A DNA stretch of 64,000 nucleotides from Sphaerothrix epifaneia (GTDB lineage: Bacteria > Cyanobacteriota > Cyanobacteriia > Phormidesmidales > Phormidesmidaceae), in assembly GCF_042788235.1 (NCBI RefSeq), contig NZ_JBHZOL010000004.1:1-64000 (forward strand). Direction: 5' to 3'. The notes beneath the pieces are model-generated. The model was given only the letters and a program-made list of their open reading frames with translations. It was not told the origin of the DNA and did no database searches. This document shows positions 35,723 through 43,017 of this stretch, piece by piece. Positions within the stretch are counted from its first letter, which is position 1, and every line of letters starts with the position of its first letter. The translations under genes and the position numbers were made by a program.

Positions 35723-37135
35723 ATGACTCAGACCCAATCTCGCCAACCTACCAAAGAGCCAGAAACTGAATTAAGGGCACGAATAGACCCCGACGCCAAC
35801 GGACAGCTAGCCTCCCCTGATGAGGTCGATTTTGTCGAAGCCAGCGACGCCGATAACGTACCTGCCGCCAAAAAGAACAAACAACGCCTTTTGTTTATTC
35901 TGGGTGGCTTAGCGGTTTTGACGGTGGGCGCAATTTTTGGCGGACGTTGGTGGCAGTTTCAGCAAACCCACGTCAGCACTGACAACGCTCAAATTGAAGG
36001 TCATCTTTCTCCCATTTCGGCCAAAATCCCAGCCACAGTGCAGCAAGTTTTGGTAAAAGAGGGAGACTACGTTGAAGCGGGTCAGACGCTCCTTATCCTT
36101 GAAGATCAAGACTTACAGCTTAAAGTGCAAGCCGCCCAAGCAGCTTTAGCCAGCGCTCAGGCTCAACTTGCTAGCGCTACCGATACGATTGCTGTCACCA
36201 CCCAAACCAACGCCGCTCAGGTACAACAGTCTCAAGCCAAACTAGCGGCTAGTCTATCGGCTACTGACACAGCCGCTGCGGCAGTCACCCAAGCCCAAGC
36301 CCAACTCGAAGCCCAACAAGCTGCTGTCGTGCAGGCTCAAACTGAGTTGCAAAGGACACAAACGGATTACCAACGCTATGAATCGCTCTATCAGGCAGGC
36401 GCTATCTCTGCCCAACAGCGAGACACCGCCCAAGCCGCCTACCAAACCGCCCAGGCCAATTTAACGGCAGCCAGCCAACAGGTTAATCAAGCTCAAGCTG
36501 AAATTGCCAGCGCTCAAGCGCAACGCCAAAGCAGTTTAGCCGAAGCCACTGCCGCCAGAGGCCAGGTGCAAGAAACTCAGGTAGCCGGACAAACGGTTAC
36601 CGTCCAGCAAGACCAACGGCAGCAGGCTGAAGCTGAAGTAGAGCAGGCCACCGCAGCCCTGGCTTTAGCTCAGCAGCAGCTTACCTATACAACCATCAAA
36701 GCGCCCATTAGCGGTTATGTCGGCCAGCTTACCGCCCAGGTGGGGCAAAAAATGCAGGCAGGGCAACCCCTGCTGGCGGTGGTGCCGTTGCAAACAGACG
36801 AGGTGTACGTGGAAGCTAACTTCAAAGAAACCGCTTTAGGCAGACTGCAACCAGGTGAACAGGCTGAGGTTGAAGTTGATGCCTATCCGGGTGAGACGTT
36901 TGCGGCAACGGTGGCAGGCATTAGCCCTGCGACTGGGTCAAGCTATGCCTTGCTACCGCCTGATAATGCCACAGGTAATTTTAACAAGGTGGTGCAGTGG
37001 GTACCTGTGCGTCTGGTATTTGACGGCAGCGCTGATCCGCAGCACAAGCTGCGCCCCGGCTTAAACGTCACCGTCACGGTGGATACTACCGAAATTACTC
37101 CCCCTCAAACAGCCTCGACGAACGCTACTCCTTAA
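35723..37135 (+). CDS. EmrA-type HlyD-family adaptor
   Basis: A 470-residue membrane-fusion protein with an N-terminal cytoplasmic tail, a transmembrane helix at about 55-76, and the EmrA-typical VSTDNAQIEGHLSPISAKI following it. A long Ala/Gln-rich coiled coil (about 125-330) separates the two lipoyl halves (VKEGDYVEAGQTL and IKAPISGYVGQL). ANFKETALGRLQPGE is the usual barrel start. It pairs with the MFS gene 10 bp downstream and is under the TetR gene upstream. Confidence 0.92.
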   Translation: MTQTQSRQPTKEPETELRARIDPDANGQLASPDEVDFVEASDADNVPAAKKNKQRLLFILGGLAVLTVGAIFGGRWWQFQQTHVSTDNAQIEGHLSPISAKIPATVQQVLVKEGDYVEAGQTLLILEDQDLQLKVQAAQAALASAQAQLASATDTIAVTTQTNAAQVQQSQAKLAASLSATDTAAAAVTQAQAQLEAQQAAVVQAQTELQRTQTDYQRYESLYQAGAISAQQRDTAQAAYQTAQANLTAASQQVNQAQAEIASAQAQRQSSLAEATAARGQVQETQVAGQTVTVQQDQRQQAEAEVEQATAALALAQQQLTYTTIKAPISGYVGQLTAQVGQKMQAGQPLLAVVPLQTDEVYVEANFKETALGRLQPGEQAEVEVDAYPGETFAATVAGISPATGSSYALLPPDNATGNFNKVVQWVPVRLVFDGSADPQHKLRPGLNVTVTVDTTEITPPQTASTNATP

Positions 37136-37145
37136 TTTTCTCGTC

Positions 37146-38768
37146 ATGACTCATGTTGACCGTTCGTCTCGTTCAAACTTAAACCCTTCCCCTGAGGCGT
37201 CACTCGATCCCTCAGGGGGGTATGTGCAAGGCTCACTCAAATGGGCGATCGCCCTCACCGCTTCTTTAGGGGCGATTTTAGAAGTAATTGACACCAGCAT
37301 CGTTAACGTGGCGCTCACCGATATTCAAGCCACCTTGGGAGCTACCGTTAGCGAAGTAGGCTGGGTGGTGACCGGATATGCGATCGCCAATGTCATACTG
37401 ATTCCGCTGTCGGCCTGGTTGGGAGACGTATTTGGCAAGAAAGCCTATTTTGTCTTTTCGATGGTGGGCTTTACGGTCGCCTCAGTGCTGTGTGGCTTTG
37501 CGGTGAACTTGCCAATGCTGGTGATCGCGCGGATTTTGCAAGGGCTGTGTGGCGGGGGCTTGCTGGCAAAATCGCAGGCGATTTTGTTTGAGACGTTTCC
37601 GCCAGCCGAGCAGGGGGTGGCGCAAGCGGTGTTTGGGGTGGGGGTGATTGCTGGCCCTGCAATTGGCCCAACACTGGGCGGCTACTTAACCGATACGCTG
37701 GGCTGGCGTTGGATTTTCTTTATCAATCTGCCCATTGGCATTGCTGCTGTGGTGATGGCGCTGCTGTTTTTGCGCCCCGATGTTAAACGGCGATCGCGGC
37801 GGCGTACTAAAGTCGATTGGTGGGGAATTGGCCTGCTGATTGTGGCGGTTGGCAGTTTACAAACCCTGTTAGAAGAAGGTGAAAAAAACGACTGGTTTGA
37901 ATCGGGGTTAATAACTGTTTTGGCGATCGCGGCAGTCGTCGGTTTGGTCTGCTTTGTCTGGCGTGAACTCAGCGTCCGTAATCCGGCAGTTGAGCTGCGG
38001 GTACTTCGGTACCGCGCTCTGGCTGCAGGTAGCCTTTACTCCGGCATTTTGGGCATGGGGCTGTACGGGGCGTTGTTTGCTATTCCGCTATTTGCTCAGG
38101 GGGTTTTGGGATTTTCGGCTACACAAACCGGGCTGTTACTCGCACCGGGCGCTTTGGCTTCGGCCATCGTTATGGTGTTGTTGGGCAAGCTTTCTACCCA
38201 GGTAGACGCACGCATTTTGGTCGGCTTGGGGGCGATTGGCACCAGCTTGGTGATGTTTAATCTGGCTCAAATTACGCCCCAGTCAGGTACCGACGATTTG
38301 TTTTGGCCGCTGGTTTGGCGCGGGGCTACGACGGTTTTAATGTTTTTGCCGCTGAGTTTGGCCACGCTAGGCGGTTTGCCCACGCGGGAGGTTTCTGCTG
38401 GGTCAGGCTTTTACAACTTAACCCGGCAGTTGGGGGGTAGTGTTGGGATTGCAATTTTGACCACGCTACTGGCGCAGCGAGAAGCGTTTCACCGAGCTAT
38501 ATTGCTGGCAAAACTTACCCCCTATGATTTGCAAACTACCCAACGGCTAGAGTCGCTTACAGGCTTGTTTCAATCAGGGGGGGCCGATAGCGTTACGGCT
38601 CAGCAACAGGCGCTAGCGGCGCTGAGCCAAACCGTAAATCTGCAAGCGGCGGTGTTGTCTTATGCCGATATCTTCCGGTTTGTCGGCGTCGTCTTTCTTT
38701 GTTCGCTGCCACTTTTGCTATTTTTGGGCAAGGGAGGCGCAGGGGCAAAGGCTCCCGTCGGGCACTAG
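37146..38768 (+). CDS. DHA2-type MFS multidrug exporter (EmrB-like)
   Basis: A 540-residue MFS transporter with 14 helices, the DHA2 count. Family marks are EVIDTSIVNVALTDIQATLGA, the motif A loop GDVFGKKAYF, motif B RILQGLCGGGLLA and motif C GVIAGPAIGPTLGGYLTD. With the adaptor upstream it should form a tripartite drug/proton antiport pump together with a TolC-type channel. Substrates cannot be deduced. Confidence 0.93.
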   Translation: MTHVDRSSRSNLNPSPEASLDPSGGYVQGSLKWAIALTASLGAILEVIDTSIVNVALTDIQATLGATVSEVGWVVTGYAIANVILIPLSAWLGDVFGKKAYFVFSMVGFTVASVLCGFAVNLPMLVIARILQGLCGGGLLAKSQAILFETFPPAEQGVAQAVFGVGVIAGPAIGPTLGGYLTDTLGWRWIFFINLPIGIAAVVMALLFLRPDVKRRSRRRTKVDWWGIGLLIVAVGSLQTLLEEGEKNDWFESGLITVLAIAAVVGLVCFVWRELSVRNPAVELRVLRYRALAAGSLYSGILGMGLYGALFAIPLFAQGVLGFSATQTGLLLAPGALASAIVMVLLGKLSTQVDARILVGLGAIGTSLVMFNLAQITPQSGTDDLFWPLVWRGATTVLMFLPLSLATLGGLPTREVSAGSGFYNLTRQLGGSVGIAILTTLLAQREAFHRAILLAKLTPYDLQTTQRLESLTGLFQSGGADSVTAQQQALAALSQTVNLQAAVLSYADIFRFVGVVFLCSLPLLLFLGKGGAGAKAPVGH

Positions 38769-38851
38769 AGCGAACCGCCGCATTGTCGTAATTGTCGGTC
38801 TATTCAGCAAGGCTATACAATCAGGGCCGAGGCCTCTACGCTTTTGAGCAC

Positions 38852-39658
38852 ATGGCTTATTTTCTTTCGGCGACCAAATTACAGTCTTATCGTCGCTGCC
38901 CGCAGGCTTATTACTTTAGATATGAGCGCGGCTTGCAGACCGGAACCGCTTTTGGCACTGCCGCTTTGGGCACGGCTTTGCATCAAACGTTGGCTCAGTT
39001 TTATCAAGACTGGCATTATCTAACGCCGTTACCGGATTGGGAGTGGCTGGCTGCTTGCTGGTCGCGATCGCGCGATCGCCTTACCCCGGCTCAGCAAAGT
39101 GAAGGGTGGCAGATTTTGCAGCACTACTATGCCACATTTGTACAATCGGCTGGTTCCTTCAGGCGACCCCTAGCTGTTGAGGGCAAGATTCAGGGGCATT
39201 TAGAAGCGGCGGGCATCGAGTTTAAGCTATCCGGTCGCTACGATCGCCTTGATTTTTTAGCCGACAACCGCTTAGAGCTAATTGACTACAAATCCAGCAA
39301 GTCTTTTCACCCCCCTGAAGCTTCCCAGGAAATTTCTGTTCAACTCGGACTCTATTATCTAGCGTTGGAACAACGCTACGGTCATGCCCTGGGGCGCTTA
39401 AGCTTGATCAACCTCAGAACGTGCGAAAAGGCTAGCTTTGAAGTCACGCCAGACCACAAAAAACAAGTACAGCAGCTCATTGGCGATCTGGCGCTACAGC
39501 TAAGAGCAGACCAATCTTGGCAACCCCAACCTGGCGATCAGTGCGATCGCTGTGATTATCGTCCCTATTGTCCGGCAATTCATGCTTGCCCCCAAGCCTT
39601 ACCGGATGAAGCCAGAACCCCGCCGCAGCTACAGCTTACACTGGGCATCAAGGGCTAG
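38852..39658 (+). CDS. RecB-like PD-(D/E)XK nuclease with Fe-S cluster motif
   Basis: A 268-residue protein from the ATG at 38852. The fold's catalytic strand is visible in LSGRYDRLDFL and LELIDYKSSK (D-x-x-D... D-Y-K). Cysteines in RRCPQAYYFRY at the N-terminus and CDRCDYRPYC at the C-terminus match the [4Fe-4S] bracket of AddB and Cas4-like nucleases. No cas or helicase gene is adjacent, so a general DNA-repair role is likelier than CRISPR adaptation. Standalone members are common in cyanobacteria. Confidence 0.88.
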   Translation: MAYFLSATKLQSYRRCPQAYYFRYERGLQTGTAFGTAALGTALHQTLAQFYQDWHYLTPLPDWEWLAACWSRSRDRLTPAQQSEGWQILQHYYATFVQSAGSFRRPLAVEGKIQGHLEAAGIEFKLSGRYDRLDFLADNRLELIDYKSSKSFHPPEASQEISVQLGLYYLALEQRYGHALGRLSLINLRTCEKASFEVTPDHKKQVQQLIGDLALQLRADQSWQPQPGDQCDRCDYRPYCPAIHACPQALPDEARTPPQLQLTLGIKG

Positions 39659-39895
39659 CCGTAAGGGGCCAAACCGGGACAGTTGCCGACGCCTCACAAG
39701 CTGCTGGTTGGTTAATCAAGCCGTTGCCACCTGCCACTAAACGGTAGATAACGCCTCAGATTTGGCCTGCCAGTTAATTTGGCTAAGGCGATCGCCCTGA
39801 CTCAACCGGGCAAAAATTTTGTTAATGGCAGCTTCACTTTGCAGGCTAGCCGCCGCCCCATCAATCTGACTAGCTGACTCAGCGGCCAAGACGTC

Positions 39896-40321
39896 TCACA
39901 AAAGTTCCCATAGCTGCTCAGGCACCAGGCAAATATGAGTACCGCTTAGCTCACTGAGCGATCGCCAACGCGCTTCAAACTGTCGCTTGCCTTCTGTAAC
40001 CTGCACGGCTTCTTGTTGATACCAGGCCGAATCAACAAACTCAGCATCGTAGACAAACACCAGTTCGTGCATGGGTTCGCCGTTGTAAGTAAAAATTGAT
40101 TCTAAAATGCCCAACAGTTGAATGTGGGTAATTTCAGCGCCCAGTTCTTCTTGAATTTCGCGGGCGATCGCCTGTTGACTGGTTTCGCCAAAATCAATAC
40201 CGCCCCCCAAAGGACGACAAAATGCTTCGCCTTTGGTGGCGTCATAGCCTTCATGAACCAAAATGCGATCGCCTTGGCGAAATAAACAAATTGCGATTGG
40301 TCGAATCTTGCGCTTTGCCAT
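39896..40321 (-). CDS. NUDIX hydrolase
   Basis: A 141-residue NUDIX domain protein. The NUDIX box GGGIDFGETSQQAIAREIQEELG is complete in parts at about residues 39-61 (G-x5-E-x7-REUxEExG pattern). Its substrate (nucleoside diphosphate derivative) cannot be assigned. It is 13 bp downstream of the plsC-like gene in one minus-strand unit. The 39659-39895 spacer has no independent gene, but an in-frame open segment follows the stop (see findings). Confidence 0.9.
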   Translation of the reverse strand: MAKRKIRPIAICLFRQGDRILVHEGYDATKGEAFCRPLGGGIDFGETSQQAIAREIQEELGAEITHIQLLGILESIFTYNGEPMHELVFVYDAEFVDSAWYQQEAVQVTEGKRQFEARWRSLSELSGTHICLVPEQLWELL

Positions 40322-40334
40322 CCTTAAGCCAAAA

Positions 40335-41087
40335 CTACCGAGAAACGGCGATCGCTAGCGGGCGCTCAGTGTAGCCAGCCGAAAGATTTTGCAAGGCTTC
40401 GCTGAGTTCTGCGGTTAAACGCTTAGCCTGAACTTTGGGCGTTCCTTGCGTATAAGGTTCAACCATAATAGGTTTGCCAATCCGAATTTCAACGTGGCTC
40501 CCCCAGCGCGGGCGAGGCTGCTCATAATGCAGGCTAATGGGCAGAATCTTGACCCCTAACCCCTCAGCTAGCGCCTCAGACTGTAAGGCGATGCGAGCTA
40601 AACCGGGCTTTAGGGTATGCACTTCCTCATCTCGAAAAATACCTCCCTCTGGGAAAATTACCATCATTTCTCCCCGACGCAGCAAATCTACGCCATGTCG
40701 CAGCGTCGTAATCGAAGGCCGAGAAACATTGATCGCAAAGCCACCGAGCCGTCGGATAAACCAGCCTTGTAGTCCTCTGACTTCATCCGCCGTAACCATA
40801 AAGCGCAAGTCGCGCCCGGTCACTCCCCGCCCCGTCGCATAGGCAACCAGCAAAGCGTCCCACCTCGCCCGATGGGTCGGAGCTAAAATCACCGGGCCGC
40901 GTGACGGCAAATTTTCCTGCCCTGTCACTTTAATGCGACCAAAGTAGAACGGCATCAAAACACGATTGCCTAAGAAATAAGCTAGGGGAGTCAGCCACGG
41001 AGAAAGGCGCGAAGTACTGGGCTGTTGAATTATTAGTTGCTCCTGTTTAGAGTCGTCCACCATAGTTATTTCGAAAGTTACAATCAT
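40335..41087 (-). CDS. plsC: 1-acyl-sn-glycerol-3-phosphate acyltransferase (PlsC-like)
   Basis: A 250-residue lipid acyltransferase of phosphatidic-acid synthesis. The catalytic HX4D is THRARWD near residue 72; FPEGGIF near 148 is the second motif and the acceptor-binding region. An N-terminal hydrophobic segment (SPWLTPLAYFLGNRVLMPFYF) anchors it. The start could instead be the Met nine codons in (41063). It is first gene of a two-gene unit with the NUDIX hydrolase. Confidence 0.9.
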   Translation of the reverse strand: MIVTFEITMVDDSKQEQLIIQQPSTSRLSPWLTPLAYFLGNRVLMPFYFGRIKVTGQENLPSRGPVILAPTHRARWDALLVAYATGRGVTGRDLRFMVTADEVRGLQGWFIRRLGGFAINVSRPSITTLRHGVDLLRRGEMMVIFPEGGIFRDEEVHTLKPGLARIALQSEALAEGLGVKILPISLHYEQPRPRWGSHVEIRIGKPIMVEPYTQGTPKVQAKRLTAELSEALQNLSAGYTERPLAIAVSR

Positions 41088-41239
41088 TGCTTTTGAACAA
41101 GAAAGACTGAGCAGCCTGAATCAGCTACAGTCTTACCGTAAAACGGTTGGCTTAAAAATACCGCGATCGCCAGGACAGTTTTGGGGGTGTCATGTCTATC
41201 ATTAAAAAATTAGTGACGACTTGAAATCTATAAAAGTGC

Positions 41240-41758
41240 CTATTTTAATGGATTTGACGCTTGTTGGCGATGTTGTTTAAACCAGTTTTGTAGCTGTGAA
41301 CGACAGCTCGCTTCTAGAATTCCCGCTAAAACAGGTAGACGGTGGTTAGAACAGGCACTATCGGGTAAATTCAGCACCGAATTCACCGCCCCCGCCTTCC
41401 AATCATCTGCCCCATAAACTAAAAGACCTAACCGAGCCTGTATCATCGCCCCTGCACACATGGCACAGGGTTCCAGCGTGACATACAAGATACATTGATT
41501 GAGATACCAGGTCTTTAAAGTTTGGCCTGCTGCCCTCAAAGCCAAAATTTCAGCGTGGGCAGTCGGATCGTGATCACGCTGGCGACGATTGGCCGCCTCG
41601 GCCACCTTCTCGTTGTTGGGGCCAACGACAACCGCGCCAACGGGTACCTCGTCTGCCTCGCCTGCCTGTTGCGCCAGCTCCAATGCCCGCACCATCCAGC
41701 GCCGATGCTTTAGATAAACCGAATTATCTAGCGGTGGCGGCGGCAACTCAAACGACAT
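41240..41758 (-). CDS. tadA: tRNA-specific adenosine deaminase
   Basis: A 172-residue zinc deaminase converting A34 to inosine in tRNA-Arg(ACG). The catalytic motif is PTAHAEILAL, and the zinc Cys pair is PCAMCAGAM. VPVGAVVV near residue 40 and the C-terminal helix match TadA. An N-terminal 15-residue extension is slightly longer than in many homologues. Start at 41758 is the first Met; M22 is possible but would remove conserved helix residues. Confidence 0.92.
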   Translation of the reverse strand: MSFELPPPPLDNSVYLKHRRWMVRALELAQQAGEADEVPVGAVVVGPNNEKVAEAANRRQRDHDPTAHAEILALRAAGQTLKTWYLNQCILYVTLEPCAMCAGAMIQARLGLLVYGADDWKAGAVNSVLNLPDSACSNHRLPVLAGILEASCRSQLQNWFKQHRQQASNPLK

Positions 41759-42018
41759 TGTTCTTATCTACAGAAGACAACAGACAACCTCAGGCTTAGG
41801 GTAGCGCTCCGCTTGAGAAGGCAATAGGGTCATTTGGCGGATATTGAACACACTCGGGTCATCAGAAATAGCCAAGTTGGGCAATGCTGACATGGCCAAG
41901 GGTGCTAGAGCCGAGCCGACTAACCGCTAAAGGACACATCACAAAATCTAAAGCAAAAATTAAATAAAGCTTAACACTGAGCTGCTAGCGTGCAGTCAAC
42001 TGTGAGGAGTTAGGTTTT

Positions 42019-42513
42019 ATGGAAATTGTTTTGAGCGCGCTTTTGCTGCTACTGCTGGGTGACTTTGTCGCCACGTTTTTGTACCACGTTCCCGAACACG
42101 TTTTTGGCAAGTATCACTCTATTGTTCACCATAGCCCTAACCGCAGCTTCGTCCGCTACGCTTGGCTCAATCGCAAACCCGTCGCTTTAATTTTTGGCTT
42201 TTTGAGTTTTTCCGCTTATCTGGTGTGGGTGCCTTTGCTGTGGCTAATTTCGGCTAAAGGTACTTTGTTAGGTCTGTGTTTGGCAGAGCTACACGTTATC
42301 TGGCGGCACCAATTTTCAGATAGCTACCAGACACCGCCACGAGTTCGGCAAGTGTGTCAGCTGCTGTGTATCACTACTCCTGAACGACATTGGCGACATC
42401 ACCAGAACGCTAACTTAGCCTACGGAGATATTTTCACCTTTTACGAAACCCCCGCTCAATACTGGCTAAAGCTGCTACGCCGCTTCAAAAAAAGCTACGC
42501 TGTGCGTCTTTGA
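42019..42513 (+). CDS. His-box membrane hydroxylase-like protein (short)
   Basis: A 164-residue membrane protein preceded by GAGGAG at good spacing. Histidine clusters HVPEH, HSIVHH, HVIWRHQ and HWRHH are arranged as in the sterol desaturase/fatty acid hydroxylase superfamily, which binds two irons. Hydrophobic segments lie at about 4-20 and 54-85. It is shorter than typical hydroxylases (200-300 residues), so it may be a minimal member. The substrate is unknown. Confidence 0.75.
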   Translation: MEIVLSALLLLLLGDFVATFLYHVPEHVFGKYHSIVHHSPNRSFVRYAWLNRKPVALIFGFLSFSAYLVWVPLLWLISAKGTLLGLCLAELHVIWRHQFSDSYQTPPRVRQVCQLLCITTPERHWRHHQNANLAYGDIFTFYETPAQYWLKLLRRFKKSYAVRL

Positions 42514-42683
42514 AAGTGGCTTAAACCGTTTTTAACCGTCCCTCTTCTAGCAAACGGGGGACAACCCTTGGATTTTTTGTCAGCCCAAATGGCATCCATG
42601 GGTTGATTTTCCCCAGGCTGAGTAAAAGGGGAATGGGTGCTTGCCAAATAAAAACTGCTTGCAGAAAAGCAGAAAAGCTACAA

Positions 42684-42755
42684 CTGGGGTGCTAGGATTC
42701 GAACCTAGGAATGGCGGAACCAAAATCCGCTGCCTTACCACTTGGCCACACCCCA
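42684..42755 (-). tRNA. trnQ: tRNA-Gln (UUG)
   Basis: A 72-nt gene. Acceptor arms TGGGGTG/CACCCCA, D-arm region TGGCCAAGTGGTAAGGCA, anticodon stem GCGGA/TCCGC around the loop TTTTGGT with anticodon TTG, and T-arm CTAGGTTCGAATCCTAG are all present. CCA is not encoded; the genomic bases after the discriminator G are TTG. Confidence 0.97.
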
Positions 42756-42772
42756 ACGAATCAGGCTTTTGT

Positions 42773-42803
42773 ATATTAACAGGTCTAGGCAATTGATTGT
42801 CAA
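42773..42803 (-). promoter_or_regulatory. Promoter of tRNA-Gln
   Basis: On the minus strand, a consensus -35 TTGACA (42798-42803) and a -10 TAATAT (42773-42778) are separated by 19 bp, and the tRNA begins about 17 bp past the -10. The remaining bases to 42930 hold no further element. Confidence 0.75.
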
Positions 42804-42929
42804 TAGTGAGCAATTTTTTTTTCAAAACCCGGTTTTCAAACCGTTTCATCGTTTCCAGGGCTTTTTAGCCTCCGAAAAAAGAGGCGTCTTTGCGGGAAAT
42901 GACCCAGGGGTTAGCTAAAGGCCGCAGTC

Positions 42930-43010
42930 AAAAAGCAGAAAACAGCGTCAACGGTTTTGTGGCAGCGGCTTTTAGCCATTTAAGTATCTCAACTCTAGGG
43001 ACTGCAGCGA
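42930..43010 (+). repeat. Dispersed repeat family A, copy 7
   Basis: This copy reads AAAAGCAGAAAACAGCG, GTGGCAGCGGCTTTTAGCC, ATTTAAGTATCTCAAC and ACTGCAGCG. It ends a few bases before the stop of the fused ABC gene. The last block is the most diverged of the family. Confidence 0.75.
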
Positions 43011-43017
43011 AAAAAGC

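Noticed and set aside
38852..39658. Cas4
   Set aside because: The PD-(D/E)XK and Cys pattern are Cas4-like, but no other cas gene or array is present; generic RecB-like nuclease is the safer call.
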